A stretch of DNA of 64,000 nucleotides from Halopseudomonas pachastrellae (GCF_900114765.1 NZ_FOUD01000008.1:1-64000), one strand, 5' to 3'; shown: positions 24,373-36,757, numbered from the stretch's first letter. Numbers and translations: made by a program. Notes: generated by a model from the sequence alone, not told the origin.

Positions 24373-25815
24373 ATGGTAGCCGATATTGCCTACATGCAAG
24401 AGCAGCAGCACTCCATCAGCCGCATGAACGACCTGTTCGAAGCCCAGCGCGCGGCTTTTCGCAAGGCCCCCATGCCCTCCGCCGACGAGCGCATTCAACA
24501 CCTGCAGGCTCTCAAGCATGGGGTTCTAAAACACCAGCAGGCGCTGATCGATGCCATCGGAGAAGACTTCGGCCGGCGCTCGGCGGATGAGACCCGGCTG
24601 GCCGAGATCATGCCCTCGCTTGAAGGCATTCACTACGCCAGCAAGCGGGTCAAAGGCTGGATGAAGCCTTCACGCCGCAAGGTCGGGCTGGCCTTCCAGC
24701 CGGCCAAGGCGCAGGTCATCTATCAGCCGCTGGGCGTGGTCGGCATTATCGTGCCGTGGAACTACCCCTTGTTTCTGGCTATCGGGCCGCTGATCACCGC
24801 GCTGTCGGCCGGCAACCGGGCGATGATCAAGATGAGCGAATCCACCCCGCGCACCGCCGAGGTACTGGAGCAACTGCTGGGTGAGATATTCCCCGAGGAT
24901 CACGTTGCTGTGGTTACCGGCGAGGCCGAGGTGGGTGTCGCCTTCTCCAAACTGGCCTTTGATCACCTGCTGTTCACCGGTGCCACCAGTATTGGTCGCC
25001 ATGTGATGCGCGCCGCCGCCGACAACCTGACCCCGGTCACCCTGGAACTGGGCGGCAAGTCACCGGCCATCATCTCCGCCGATGTACCGCTGAATGACGC
25101 GGCCGAGCGCATTGCCTTCGGCAAGGGCGTGAATGCCGGCCAGACCTGCGTTGCCCCCGATTACATCCTCTGCCCGCGTAGCCGCATCGAGGACCTGACC
25201 CAGGCTCTGCACCAGCAGTTTGCGCAGATGTACCCGTGTCTGCGCGACAACGCCGACTTCACCCAGGTCATCAACCCGCGCCAATACCAGCGGTTGCAGA
25301 GCTATCTGACCGATGCCGAAGAGAAAGGCGCGCGCATTCTGCCGGTCAACCCGGCCAACGAAGACCTGAGTGGCACGCGCATCATCGCCCCCACCCTGCT
25401 ACTGGACGTGACCGACGATATGAAGGTCATGCAGGACGAGATCTTCGGCCCGCTGCTGCCAATTCTGCCGTACGACAATCTGGATGCGGCGCTCGACTAC
25501 ATTGCCGAGCGCCCCCGCCCGCTGGCGCTCTACTACTTCGGCTACGACAAGGCCGAACAGCAGCGCCTGATGGACCAGACCCACGCCGGTGGCATGTGCA
25601 TCAACGATGCCTTGCTGCACGTGGCCCAGGACGACATGCCGTTCGGCGGCATCGGCGCCTCCGGCATGGGCCATTATCACGGCCACGAAGGCTTCCTCAC
25701 CATGAGCAAGGCCAAGGGCGTGTACATCAAGCAGCGTTACAACGGCGCCAAACCGATCTACCCGCCCTACGGTGGCAAACTACTAAACCTGGTGTACAAA
25801 TTCTTTCTACGCTGA
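24373..25815 (+). CDS. Aldehyde dehydrogenase (coniferyl-aldehyde dehydrogenase type)
   Basis: Oxidises an aldehyde to its acid with NAD(P). The 480 residues are of the short class-3-like ALDH group, in which coniferyl aldehyde dehydrogenases and long-chain fatty aldehyde dehydrogenases fall. Catalytic Cys259 (GQTCVAPDY) and Glu225 (LELGGKSP) are present, with cofactor motifs VPWNYPLFL and FTGATSIGRHV. GGGAGG precedes ATG 24373 by about 6 bp. Next to an alcohol oxidoreductase, the likely job is the second step of alcohol oxidation. The C-terminal end (YNGAKPIYPPYGGKLLNLVYKFFLR) may be membrane-associated. Confidence 0.92.
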   Translation: MVADIAYMQEQQHSISRMNDLFEAQRAAFRKAPMPSADERIQHLQALKHGVLKHQQALIDAIGEDFGRRSADETRLAEIMPSLEGIHYASKRVKGWMKPSRRKVGLAFQPAKAQVIYQPLGVVGIIVPWNYPLFLAIGPLITALSAGNRAMIKMSESTPRTAEVLEQLLGEIFPEDHVAVVTGEAEVGVAFSKLAFDHLLFTGATSIGRHVMRAAADNLTPVTLELGGKSPAIISADVPLNDAAERIAFGKGVNAGQTCVAPDYILCPRSRIEDLTQALHQQFAQMYPCLRDNADFTQVINPRQYQRLQSYLTDAEEKGARILPVNPANEDLSGTRIIAPTLLLDVTDDMKVMQDEIFGPLLPILPYDNLDAALDYIAERPRPLALYYFGYDKAEQQRLMDQTHAGGMCINDALLHVAQDDMPFGGIGASGMGHYHGHEGFLTMSKAKGVYIKQRYNGAKPIYPPYGGKLLNLVYKFFLR

Positions 25816-25848
25816 AAAGCAAACACGACAACAACAAGAAGAAACATC

Positions 25849-26385
25849 ATGTCTGATATCACCTCACCGAGCCTTGGCCGGCGCAGCCTGCTCAAGCTGG
25901 GGCTGGGCGCCACCATGGTGCTCGGCACCGCTGGCCTGACCGCCAGCCTCAGCGGTTGCAGCAGCAGCGGCCCGGCCAAGCACCTTGCCGTGCTGCGCGA
26001 CTCCGACCTGCCCCTGCTGCGCGCGCTCTACCCCGCAGTGATCGGCCCGCATCCGGCCTTTGACGATGGCGAGGCCGTCAACGCCGCGACAGCGCAGCTG
26101 GACCGCTCCCTGCAGGCCGCCTCCCCTTTTGTGCAGGATGAAGTGCTCAACCTCCTGGGCATGCTGTCGCTGCCGCTGACCCGCGGGCCGCTGACCGGCA
26201 TCTGGGGTGATCTCGCCCAGGCCAGCCCGGCTCAGCTGGAGGCCTTTCTACTGCGCTGGCGCGACAGCCGCTTCGAGCTGCTGCGCAAGGGGCACAAGGC
26301 CCTGCTGCAACTACTGCAGCTGTCCTGGTACGCCACCCCGCAATCCTGGGCAGCCGTTGGCTACCCCGGCCCGCCGCAAGTCTGA
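25849..26385 (+). CDS. Tat-exported small subunit of a GMC oxidoreductase
   Basis: A 178-residue protein with a twin-arginine signal (GRRSLLKLGLGATMVLG, residues ~10-30) and a lipoprotein-like SGC just after it. The mature part is helical and resembles gluconate-2-dehydrogenase subunit-3 type proteins that pair with GMC enzymes. It lies 11 bp ahead of the GMC gene. Probably it carries the flavoprotein across the inner membrane in a folded complex or anchors it; the GMC protein has no signal of its own. Confidence 0.8.
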   Translation: MSDITSPSLGRRSLLKLGLGATMVLGTAGLTASLSGCSSSGPAKHLAVLRDSDLPLLRALYPAVIGPHPAFDDGEAVNAATAQLDRSLQAASPFVQDEVLNLLGMLSLPLTRGPLTGIWGDLAQASPAQLEAFLLRWRDSRFELLRKGHKALLQLLQLSWYATPQSWAAVGYPGPPQV

Positions 26386-26396
26386 GAGGTCTTTTC

Positions 26397-27986
26397 ATGC
26401 CCGTACCCGATATATTCCTGCAGGGCCTGGCCCGCGGCTGGCAGGTCATTGATGCGCGCGAGCTGGACAGCGAGCGCGAACTCGAAGCCGACGTCATCAT
26501 CATCGGCACCGGCGCCGGTGGCGGCACCAGCGCCGAAATTCTGGCCAACGCCGGCCTGCGTGTACTGCTGGTAGAAGAAGGCTCGCTGAAAACCTCCAGC
26601 GACTTCAAAAATGACGAAGCCAAGGCCTACGCCGAGCTGTACCAGGAAGCCTCGGCCCGCGCCACTGCCGACGCCACCATTGGCATCCTGCAGGGTCGCA
26701 CCGTGGGCGGCACCACCACAGTCAACTGGACCAGCAGCTTCCGCACACCCGACCCGACCCTGGCGCACTGGGCCAGCGAGCACAATGTGACAGGGCTGGA
26801 CAGCGACAGCATGGCACCCTGGTTCGCCAAGATGGAGGAACGCTTGGGCGTAGCACCCTGGGCTGTACCGCCAAACGCCAACAACGATGTCATTCGTCAG
26901 GGCTGCGAGCAGCTGGGCTACCACTGGAAGGTCATTCCCCGCAACGTACGTGGCTGCTGGAATCTGGGCTACTGTGGCACCGGCTGCCCGACCAACGCCA
27001 AGCAGTCGATGCTGGTAACCACCCTGCCGGCAGCGCTGGACAAGGGCGCCGTGCTGGTACACAGCGCCCGCGCCGAGCGCCTGTCGTTCAGTGGCGACCG
27101 CGTCAGCGCCGTACACTGCCGCGCCATGGACGCCCATCTCAGCCGCCCGGCCGGGCAACGCCTGACGCTGCGCGCACCGCACATCGTGCTGGCCGGTGGC
27201 GGCATCAACAACCCCGGTCTGCTGCTGCGCTCCGAGGCGCCAGACCCGCACCAGCGCGTCGGCAAACGTACCTTCCTGCACCCGGTCAACCTGACCCTGG
27301 CCCAATATGATCGCGACATCCACGGCTACTATGGTGCGCCGCAGTCGATCTACTCGGACCACTTTCAGTGGGATCAGGGCACCAGCGGCCCCATGGGCTA
27401 CAAACTGGAAGTGCCGCCCATGCAGCCCAGCATCACCGCCACCCTGATGGGCGGCTTTGGCATGCAGGGGTTCCAACGCATGGCAGCGCTGCCGCAGAGC
27501 AACATCCTGCTGGCGCTGCTGCGTGACGGTTTCCACGAACAGAGCCAGGGCGGTAGCGTCAGCCTGCGCGACAACGGTGACCCGGTACTGGACTACCCGC
27601 TCAACGACTATCTCTGGGATGGCGTGCGCCGCGCCTACCTGAGCATGGGCGAGATCCAGTTCGCCGCTGGCGCCAAGGCGGTCATGCCGAGCCACGCCCA
27701 CGGGCGCCTGAGCACCAGCTGGGCCGACTTCCAGACGCAGGTTGCCGAGTTGTCCTACCGCGCCCACGACGTGCGCCTGGCCAGCGCTCACGTCATGGGT
27801 GGCTGCGCCATGGGCGATGACCCGCAAACCGCGGTGGTCGACAGCCGGGGCCGCCACCACCAACTGGCAAACCTGTCGATTCTCGATGGCTCGCTGTTAC
27901 CCACCAGCATTGGCGCCAACCCGCAGCTGTCGATCTACGGGCTCGTCGCCCGGCTGGCAAGCCAGCTGGCCAGCGATCTCACCTGA
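26397..27986 (+). CDS. GMC-family FAD alcohol oxidoreductase
   Basis: A 529-residue flavoprotein that oxidises an alcohol. The FAD dinucleotide motif is VIIIGTGAGGGTSAEILANAG (~34-54), followed by QGRTVGGTTTVNW. The active-site His lies in SAHVMGGCAMG and the closing FAD motif is LLPTSIGANPQLSIYGLVARLA. A CWNLGYCGTGCPTNAK segment is typical of the long-chain alcohol oxidase subgroup. With the Tat subunit and the aldehyde dehydrogenase it forms a two-step alcohol-to-acid pathway. The natural substrate, long-chain or terpenoid alcohol, is uncertain. Confidence 0.9.
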   Translation: MPVPDIFLQGLARGWQVIDARELDSERELEADVIIIGTGAGGGTSAEILANAGLRVLLVEEGSLKTSSDFKNDEAKAYAELYQEASARATADATIGILQGRTVGGTTTVNWTSSFRTPDPTLAHWASEHNVTGLDSDSMAPWFAKMEERLGVAPWAVPPNANNDVIRQGCEQLGYHWKVIPRNVRGCWNLGYCGTGCPTNAKQSMLVTTLPAALDKGAVLVHSARAERLSFSGDRVSAVHCRAMDAHLSRPAGQRLTLRAPHIVLAGGGINNPGLLLRSEAPDPHQRVGKRTFLHPVNLTLAQYDRDIHGYYGAPQSIYSDHFQWDQGTSGPMGYKLEVPPMQPSITATLMGGFGMQGFQRMAALPQSNILLALLRDGFHEQSQGGSVSLRDNGDPVLDYPLNDYLWDGVRRAYLSMGEIQFAAGAKAVMPSHAHGRLSTSWADFQTQVAELSYRAHDVRLASAHVMGGCAMGDDPQTAVVDSRGRHHQLANLSILDGSLLPTSIGANPQLSIYGLVARLASQLASDLT

Positions 27987-28052
27987 GCGTCCGGTCGGTG
28001 GCGCCCGAGCGCGCCGCCGACCCCGCATAGCTGGGTTTTCGGCGGTTGTTAA

Positions 28053-28847
<795 letters not shown>

Positions 28848-28851
28848 ACGC

Positions 28852-30561
28852 ATGATGACTCGCCTGCGCCGTACCCTCAGCCTCAGCGTGCTGCTGCTGT
28901 GCAGCACTCCCCTGCTGGCGGCGGACGGCCCAGGCCGCAACGCGGTCGCCAGCGCCCACCCGATTGCCACCGAAGCAGGCCTTGAGATCATGGCCGATGG
29001 CGGCAACGCCTTCGATGCCGCCATCGCGGTGGCGGCCACCCTGGCCGTGGTCGAGCCTTATAGCTCAGGCATTGGCGGCGGCGGCTTCTTCCTGCTGCGC
29101 CAACCCGGCAACGCCGACCAGCCCTACCGCTTTATCGACGCCCGCGAAACCGCACCGGGCAAAGCCGGCCGCGACCTCTACCGCGATGCCAGCGGCGAGG
29201 TACAGCGCGACCCGGCCATCAATGGGCCGCTGGCCGCCGGCATTCCCGGCATCCCGGCTGCACTGGTTCATCTTGCCGAGCACTACGGCCGCCTGCCGCT
29301 GGCCCAGTCGCTGGCCCCCGCCATCGAGGCGGCAGAAAACGGCTTCAACAGCAGCGAGCACTACCGCACGCTGGTCGGCTACCGGCTGGCCGCCATGCAG
29401 CGCGACGCCGAAACCGCGCGGCTGTTTCTGCGTGACAATCAGGCACCCGAAACCGGCACGCTGATTACCCAGCCCGACCTGGCAAACACCCTGCGTGCTA
29501 TTGCCAGCAACGGCCGCGACGGTTTCTACCGTGGCCCGGTTGCCGAACAACTGCTGCGCGGCGTGCAGGCTGCGGGTGGCGTCTGGCAGCAACAGGATCT
29601 GGACAACTACCGGGTTATCGAACGCAGCCCCATTCGCTTTTCCAGCGGCGGCTATCAGGTCATCAGCGCGCCGCTGCCGTCCGCTGGCGGCATTGCGCTG
29701 GCCGGCATTCTGCAGGCGCTGCCCGCGCTACCTGCCAGCCCCAATCGCTCAATTGAGCAGACCCACCAGCTGGTCGAGCTGATGCGCCGCGTCTACCGCG
29801 ACCGCGCCATGCTGCTGGGCGACAACGATTTTGTATCGGTACCGGTGGCCGATCTGACCTCCAAGGCCTACGCCGTGGCTATGGCGCAGGACATCAACCC
29901 TGAGCGCGCAACTCCGAGCAGCGAGCTGGGGCCGCTGCGTGACTTCCACGAGGGCACCAACACCACCCATTTCTCGCTGATGGACGCCGATGGAAATGCC
30001 GTGTCGGCCACCCTGAGCATCAACCTGCCCTTTGGCGCGGCCTTTACCCCGCCCGGCACCGGCGTGCTGCTCAACAACGAAATGGACGACTTTGCCGCCG
30101 ACCCGAGCGGCAGCAACGCCTACGGCCTGGCCGGCAGCGAGGCCAATGCTATCGCCCCCGGCAAGCGCCCGCTCTCAAGCATGACTCCGACCATGCTGGA
30201 AAACGACCAGCAGTTGGCGCTGCTCGGCACCCCCGGCGGCAGCCGCATCATTACCATGGTGCTGCTCGGAGCGCTGGAAGCCATGCATGGCGAGCCGGTC
30301 GACCGCTGGGTCAGCCGCCCGCGCTTTCACCACCAGTATCTGCCGGACTACATTCAGGTCGAAGACGCCGCCTTCACAGAGCAGGAGCGTGAAACCCTTG
30401 AAGCCATGGGCCATCGCATCGAGCCTGTCGGCCGCGATTACGGCAACATGCACGCGGTCTCCTGGGACAAGACCGAGAACCGCGTCAGCGCGGCCAGCGA
30501 CCCTCGCGGTATCGGCGCGGCCAGCGTGCAGGAGCAGGCGGCACCGGTACCAAGCGAATAA
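28852..30561 (+). CDS. ggt: Gamma-glutamyltransferase
   Basis: Periplasmic enzyme that cleaves gamma-glutamyl bonds of glutathione. The 569-residue precursor has a signal peptide (1-24, LLLCSTPLLAA), then the large subunit and the self-cleavage site: Thr371 in GTNTTHFSLMD is the processing and catalytic nucleophile. LSSMTPTML and GTPGGSRIITMVL belong to the small subunit's binding site. The gene lies 4 bp after the ferredoxin stop. The start could be either of two adjacent ATGs. Confidence 0.95.
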   Translation: MMTRLRRTLSLSVLLLCSTPLLAADGPGRNAVASAHPIATEAGLEIMADGGNAFDAAIAVAATLAVVEPYSSGIGGGGFFLLRQPGNADQPYRFIDARETAPGKAGRDLYRDASGEVQRDPAINGPLAAGIPGIPAALVHLAEHYGRLPLAQSLAPAIEAAENGFNSSEHYRTLVGYRLAAMQRDAETARLFLRDNQAPETGTLITQPDLANTLRAIASNGRDGFYRGPVAEQLLRGVQAAGGVWQQQDLDNYRVIERSPIRFSSGGYQVISAPLPSAGGIALAGILQALPALPASPNRSIEQTHQLVELMRRVYRDRAMLLGDNDFVSVPVADLTSKAYAVAMAQDINPERATPSSELGPLRDFHEGTNTTHFSLMDADGNAVSATLSINLPFGAAFTPPGTGVLLNNEMDDFAADPSGSNAYGLAGSEANAIAPGKRPLSSMTPTMLENDQQLALLGTPGGSRIITMVLLGALEAMHGEPVDRWVSRPRFHHQYLPDYIQVEDAAFTEQERETLEAMGHRIEPVGRDYGNMHAVSWDKTENRVSAASDPRGIGAASVQEQAAPVPSE

Positions 30562-30614
30562 CCCGGCACTAGCCCGACCGCATCACGACGCAAAGGTATT
30601 CGTATAAAAACCTT

Positions 30615-31271
30615 TTAATGGCGGCGCTTTTCGGCTTCCTTGCTGTCATCGGCCATCAGGCTAAACTCCGGGTTGGCCCGCACCTTGAGCGCACAACGGG
30701 TGATATTGAGCACACCCGAGCCAATCAGCAGCAGAAACAACATGGAGCGCAAGCCGGCGCCGGAGTAAATCGGCACCTCGGCGATCATCTGCCCCAGGCC
30801 AGTGTTGATCGGGTTCAGCACCCCGGCGGAGAACCCGGCGGTCGTCACCAGCAGCGCGACGCCCACTGCAGTAATACTGTCAAAACGCAGTGCGATCATC
30901 AGCGGCAGAATAAGCACGGAGCGGTTGGCAAGGCGGCGAGTCAGCTTGTCCACGGCGATGTCGATCACGCCCGTGGTGCGGATGACTATGAACAGGCCGC
31001 CGATGATAAAGGTGAAGAACACCACCATGGAGGCATCGACCAGGCCCTGGGGAATCGCCAGCACGAACTACTCCAGACTGACCGGGGTCGCCTCGACCTG
31101 GCGATAACTCTCGGGGTTGATTGCAACCCGACCGTTCTTCAGCATTACCCGGTCATACAGGCCGGCAGAAATAAAGTGCGTGAGCACCACTGCGATGGCG
31201 GTAAATACAAAAAGAATGACGTAGATGTGCGGCGCCTGAAATGCCGACGCGCTCTTTAACGAAGGCGTCAC
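30615..31271 (-). pseudogene. Decayed YfcC-family transporter gene
   Basis: Minus-strand remnant of a YfcC/C4-dicarboxylate-type membrane transporter. From GTG 31271 the start reads FQAPHIYVILFVFTAIAVVLTHFISAGLYDRV, as in YfcC proteins, but an in-frame TAG interrupts at 31068-31070 (PVSLE*FVLAIPQGL). The frame then continues unbroken to 30615. A central stretch of about 30 residues is missing between ILPLMIALRF and DSITAVGVALL, and the protein stops after NPEFSLM, lacking the C-terminal half of the family. One nonsense codon plus two deletions make function very unlikely. Confidence 0.75.
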
Positions 31272-31582
31272 CGCCCTGCTCTATATCACGTGCCTCTCCG
31301 TTCGGCCGATTGATATCAAGGCGCTGCAAAGCTACTGCAACAAAAAGCGGACCATAACAGCCGGACACCCCATGCGCCGCCAGATCACGCTGGCTGATGC
31401 GCCAAAATGGCAAAGTCCCATGATCCCAATGCCCGGCAGGAGCCTTTATCGACACCCAACACGCCCACCGCCAGACAGGCGGCAGCGGGCTTAACACCAT
31501 TTCATCGTAAAAGCCGAGAGTTTCTTTTCCGATTCCTGTATATTAACCGCCTGTTTTTTCCACCCGGCTATCAGAGAGTGCC
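31272..31582. other. Region between the transporter remnant and the EF-G gene
   Basis: About 310 bp. No gene is supported. The last 80 bp (TTTCTTTTCC...TGTATATTAACC) are AT-rich and probably hold the EF-G promoter. The part nearer 31300-31480 may be leftover coding sequence from the decayed locus. Confidence 0.4.
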
Positions 31583-33667
<2,085 letters not shown>

Positions 33668-33690
33668 GGCTCGCGTTACTCTGCACCGAA

Positions 33691-33723
33691 AAACGCCTGA
33701 TGCTCTGCATCAGGCGTTTTTTT
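33691..33723 (+). terminator. Rho-independent terminator of the EF-G gene
   Basis: AAACGCCTGATGC (33691-33703), TCT loop, GCATCAGGCGTTT (33707-33719), then a T-run to 33723. It is a textbook terminator 24 bp after the stop. Confidence 0.95.
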
Positions 33724-33893
33724 ATGGGTTATCGGGAATCAGCAAGGAGCGATATCTCCAGCGGCGCACCTCCCTACTTTTGCGTTGCGAGCCCATCCTG
33801 TTGCAACCCAGTATCTTCGGCATCGTGCTGGTGCTAAGTCCGCCTTTCGCCTTTACGGCGAGCCAAGGGGGGCTGCTTGCCCAGCCCCCCAAA

Positions 33894-34158
33894 GGGAAGC
33901 GCTAATCCATTTCACACGCCCTCTGCGAGTGCTCAAGCATGCAGATACAAGGCGCGATGGGCAGCCAATAGTGGTTCTATTGGCAAGCAGCGCAACGCGG
34001 TCAGATGCATGCTTGAGCGCTCGCCCTGCGGGGCGGTCAGGCCAGTCCGAACTCTGCGTTGTGATTTCTCGACAGGTCCCGACATGCCTTCGAAACCACG
34101 CCTTGATTGCGGACTGGCCTGAACGCCAGAGGGCATGTGAAATGGATTAGCGCTTCCC
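33894..34158. repeat. 265-bp MITE-like nested palindromic element
   Basis: Outer inverted repeats: 33894-33916 and 34136-34158 match perfectly over 23 bp (GGGAAGCGCTAATCCATTTC...), and the match continues inward for another ~9 bp with one mismatch. Inside are two further dyads: AGTGCTCAAGCATGC (from 33928) against GCATGCTTGAGCGCT, enclosing CCAATAG-TGGTT-CTATTGG; and CAGGCCAGTCCG against CGGACTGGCCTG. No ORF is credible. The flanks (33724-33893 and 34159-34405) hold a CGCCTTTACGGCG hairpin and low-value sequence without genes. Confidence 0.7.
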
Positions 34159-34405
34159 TGAATCCCCCGGGGCACCCGACTACGCGGCCCTTCGGGTTCG
34201 CTGCGTTGCTCGGCCTGACGGGGGTGGCCGGCGAGGTAGCGGCAGAACTCGTCGCTACGCTCCTCAGACATGCTGCCGCTCTTTTTCCCGCCAGCCCTGC
34301 GCTACTCGCCCGCGTAAACGGGACTAAATTCCGTGCACACCCCACCATCCGAGCGTTTAGCAAAGTGTCTCAGCGCAGCGGACTATTAGTAGGAGGCATG
34401 TCAAC

Positions 34406-36220
34406 TCACCTTTCAGCAAGATCCGCCGGAATGCTCAGGGCGTCGTGGGCGGCACGCAGGTTGGCGCTGGATTCCAGCAGGTAGTGCAGGTCATTCAGCA
34501 AGCTGGTGGCTTGCCAGCCGTCCAGCTCACCGGCGCGTAGCTGCTGGTTCAGGCGCTGCTCAAACTGGCTGCGGAACAACTGCTGCTGGTCCACATAGGC
34601 CGCCGAGCGCTGCTGTTCAGCCTCGGCAGACAAGCCGTCGGCCTCACGCCGGGCCTGATCGCTAAGCAGCAAACGCCCTTGTTCACGCAGCTGGCGGTAA
34701 CCTTCGCGCATCGCCGGGCGGGCGCTGTCGACGTGTTTGCGCAGGTTAGTCTGCAGGTGCTTGGCCGCCTTGACCGCCTCCACCAGATCCCGCGCAGCCA
34801 GGTTCAACTGCATCAGCGCCTGCTGCTGCTCGGGCAAGGGGTCGCAGTCCAGATGGCTGAGAAAGTCGACGATATCCGCGTAAATACCTTTGATGTGCTG
34901 GTGATAGAGCGCATCGGCATCTTCACGCTCTGCCAGCGGCGGCACCGACAAAGGGTCGCTCAGGGCGCGTTCGCGGGTCATGTCCTGGCGGAACTCGGCG
35001 GGTAGATACAGCGCCGAGGCAATCACCTGACGGCTGGTAGCCGCCAGGTGCCTCAGCTCCTGCTGCAGCACCTTGAGCGCGGTGTCGGCATGGCGCCGCG
35101 CCGCCTCGTCCAGATACAGAGCGTGGGAACGCGGTTGCTCGGCCAGGTCCTCGCCGGACGCCAGTGCCGGGGCCGGTAACCAGCGCGGCAGCCAGCGCAC
35201 CAGCGCCGGCACCAGCGGCAGCATCAGCAGCAGGCCAAGCAGGTTAAACAGGGTGTGAAACAGCGCCAACTTGAGGGTGTAGGCCGTTGCCTGCATGCCC
35301 AGCCAGTCAGCCAGCTGGTCAACCAGAGTGGCCAGCAGCGGCAAAATAGCCAGCGCCACCAGCGCGGTCAGCAGGTTGAACAGGATATGCGCCGCCGCCA
35401 GCTGACGGCCGGCGTTGTTGGCACCCAGCGCCGCTATCAACGCGGTCACCGTGGTCCCCAGGTTGGCACCCACTGCCATCGCCAGGGCATTGCTGTAATC
35501 CAGCTGTCCGCTGGCCAGTGCCGCCAGGGTAATCATCAGGGTCGCGTGGCTGGACTGCATCAGCACCGTCGCCAGTGTGCCCAGCAGGGCATAGAGCGCA
35601 ATGCCGCGCCAGCCCTCAACCTGATACGCCGCCAGATCAAACACCTGATCCAGCCCGGCGAAGCCTGCCTTCATCTGATCAATGCCAAGAAACAGCAGGC
35701 CGATACCCAGCAGCACCTGCCCGGTACCACGCCAACGCGCCTGACGATTGCGCTCCAGCACCACGCCAAATACCAGCAGCGGCATGCCGACCTGCGCCAG
35801 ATCCAGCTTTAGGCCCACCAGGGCAATCAACCAGGCCCCGGTGGTTGTGCCGAGGTTGGCCCCGAATACGATGCCGATCCCGGCCGTCAGGCTGATCAGC
35901 CCGGCACTGAGAAAGGCAATACTGAGCAGGGTAATCAGTGAACTCGACTGCACCAGCGCGGTACTCAGGGTACCAAAGGTCAGGCTCTTCCAGAGCCGGT
36001 CGGTACTGGCTGCCAGCCAGCGCTCCAGCGCACCGCCGGTAAAGGCGCGAAAGCCGTCTTCGAGGTAGCGCATACCCAACAGAAACAGCGCAACGCCGGC
36101 AAACAGCTGGGCAAGGGAGGGATGTTGCAGAAACAACAGGACCACAACGACCAGGCCGAGCAGCAGCCCGGCCGGACGCAGCAACGCCGCCGGTGCCGGC
36201 AGCGATCGGGGCTCACTCAT
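34406..36220 (-). CDS. Na/Pi cotransporter family protein (NptA/PhoU type)
   Basis: A 604-residue inner-membrane protein. Residues ~12-355 carry two repeats of the Na/Pi-cotransporter II fold, with the QSSS-type motifs ALVQSSSLITLL and LMQSSHATLMI and the GANLGTT signatures after each. Residues ~390-604 are a PhoU-like helical cytoplasmic domain. The protein probably moves phosphate (or another anion) with sodium. No Pho box is seen upstream. It is followed by the non-coding region around the MITE-like element. Confidence 0.88.
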   Translation of the reverse strand: MSEPRSLPAPAALLRPAGLLLGLVVVVLLFLQHPSLAQLFAGVALFLLGMRYLEDGFRAFTGGALERWLAASTDRLWKSLTFGTLSTALVQSSSLITLLSIAFLSAGLISLTAGIGIVFGANLGTTTGAWLIALVGLKLDLAQVGMPLLVFGVVLERNRQARWRGTGQVLLGIGLLFLGIDQMKAGFAGLDQVFDLAAYQVEGWRGIALYALLGTLATVLMQSSHATLMITLAALASGQLDYSNALAMAVGANLGTTVTALIAALGANNAGRQLAAAHILFNLLTALVALAILPLLATLVDQLADWLGMQATAYTLKLALFHTLFNLLGLLLMLPLVPALVRWLPRWLPAPALASGEDLAEQPRSHALYLDEAARRHADTALKVLQQELRHLAATSRQVIASALYLPAEFRQDMTRERALSDPLSVPPLAEREDADALYHQHIKGIYADIVDFLSHLDCDPLPEQQQALMQLNLAARDLVEAVKAAKHLQTNLRKHVDSARPAMREGYRQLREQGRLLLSDQARREADGLSAEAEQQRSAAYVDQQQLFRSQFEQRLNQQLRAGELDGWQATSLLNDLHYLLESSANLRAAHDALSIPADLAER

Positions 36221-36261
36221 GCGAGCGCCTCCGTTACAACAGGGTCAGTACCTGCACCGGC

Positions 36262-36278
36262 GAGCCCCATCGGGGCTC
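36262..36278. terminator. Short GC-rich hairpin
   Basis: GAGCCCC (36262-36268), ATC, GGGGCTC (36272-36278). It lies 15 bp past the stop of the small exported protein on the minus strand and may attenuate readthrough into the cotransporter gene; there is no T-run. Confidence 0.4.
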
Positions 36279-36292
36279 ACGGCACCCGCAGC

Positions 36293-36625
36293 TCAGCGAG
36301 CTTCATCCTGCTGCTTGCGGCCATAGCCGGCGCGGGAGCAACCCAGGCAACGTACGAAGGTTTCTTCTGCGGGACGAATAACCAGCTCGTGGCCGGCCTC
36401 ACCAACGTTGCCGCCCATGGCACTGAACGGCAGGCTGACCAGGAAGGCACCAGCGCCAACCAGCGTCACACCCAGCAGCAGCGGGCGGGCGATGACCAGA
36501 TCACCGACCATGGCAAAGTAGCCCGGCTCATCCTGGTGATAATCGTTATAGGAGTCCGCAGCCATGACGCTGGCGCTCATCAGCAGGCCGGCGATAAGTG
36601 CGGTGGAATGACGTAACAGGCGCAT
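36293..36625 (-). CDS. Small exported membrane protein of unknown function
   Basis: From ATG 36625 the protein has 110 residues. A signal peptide (1-22, LIAGLLMSASVMAA) is followed by SYNDYHQDEPGYFAMVGDLVIARP, one hydrophobic segment (about 48-68, LLLGVTLVGAGAFLVSLPFSAM) and GNVGEAGHELVIRPAEETFVRCLGC. I recognise the pattern as a conserved pseudomonad hypothetical but know no function. CAGGG precedes the start; a longer frame upstream has no family character. Confidence 0.72.
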   Translation of the reverse strand: MRLLRHSTALIAGLLMSASVMAADSYNDYHQDEPGYFAMVGDLVIARPLLLGVTLVGAGAFLVSLPFSAMGGNVGEAGHELVIRPAEETFVRCLGCSRAGYGRKQQDEAR

Positions 36626-36757
36626 AGTTAATCCCTGGTTGTGGCCCGAAAGGCATGGTTCTTGTGGCCCGACCCAATTCCTCTGGATCGATGGCCTCCG
36701 CTTCATTGTAGGCACAATCGGGCAAATACGGAACGCACCGACTGCAAATGCCGATTA

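Noticed and set aside
26361-27863. A 500-codon frame antisense to the GMC gene
   Set aside because: The sense strand encodes a complete GMC protein; the antisense translation is low-complexity Gly/Ala/Val/His-rich.
34159-34405. Coding potential between the MITE-like element and the Na/Pi gene
   Set aside because: Several short frames exist on both strands but none has a ribosome site, motif or consistent codon use.
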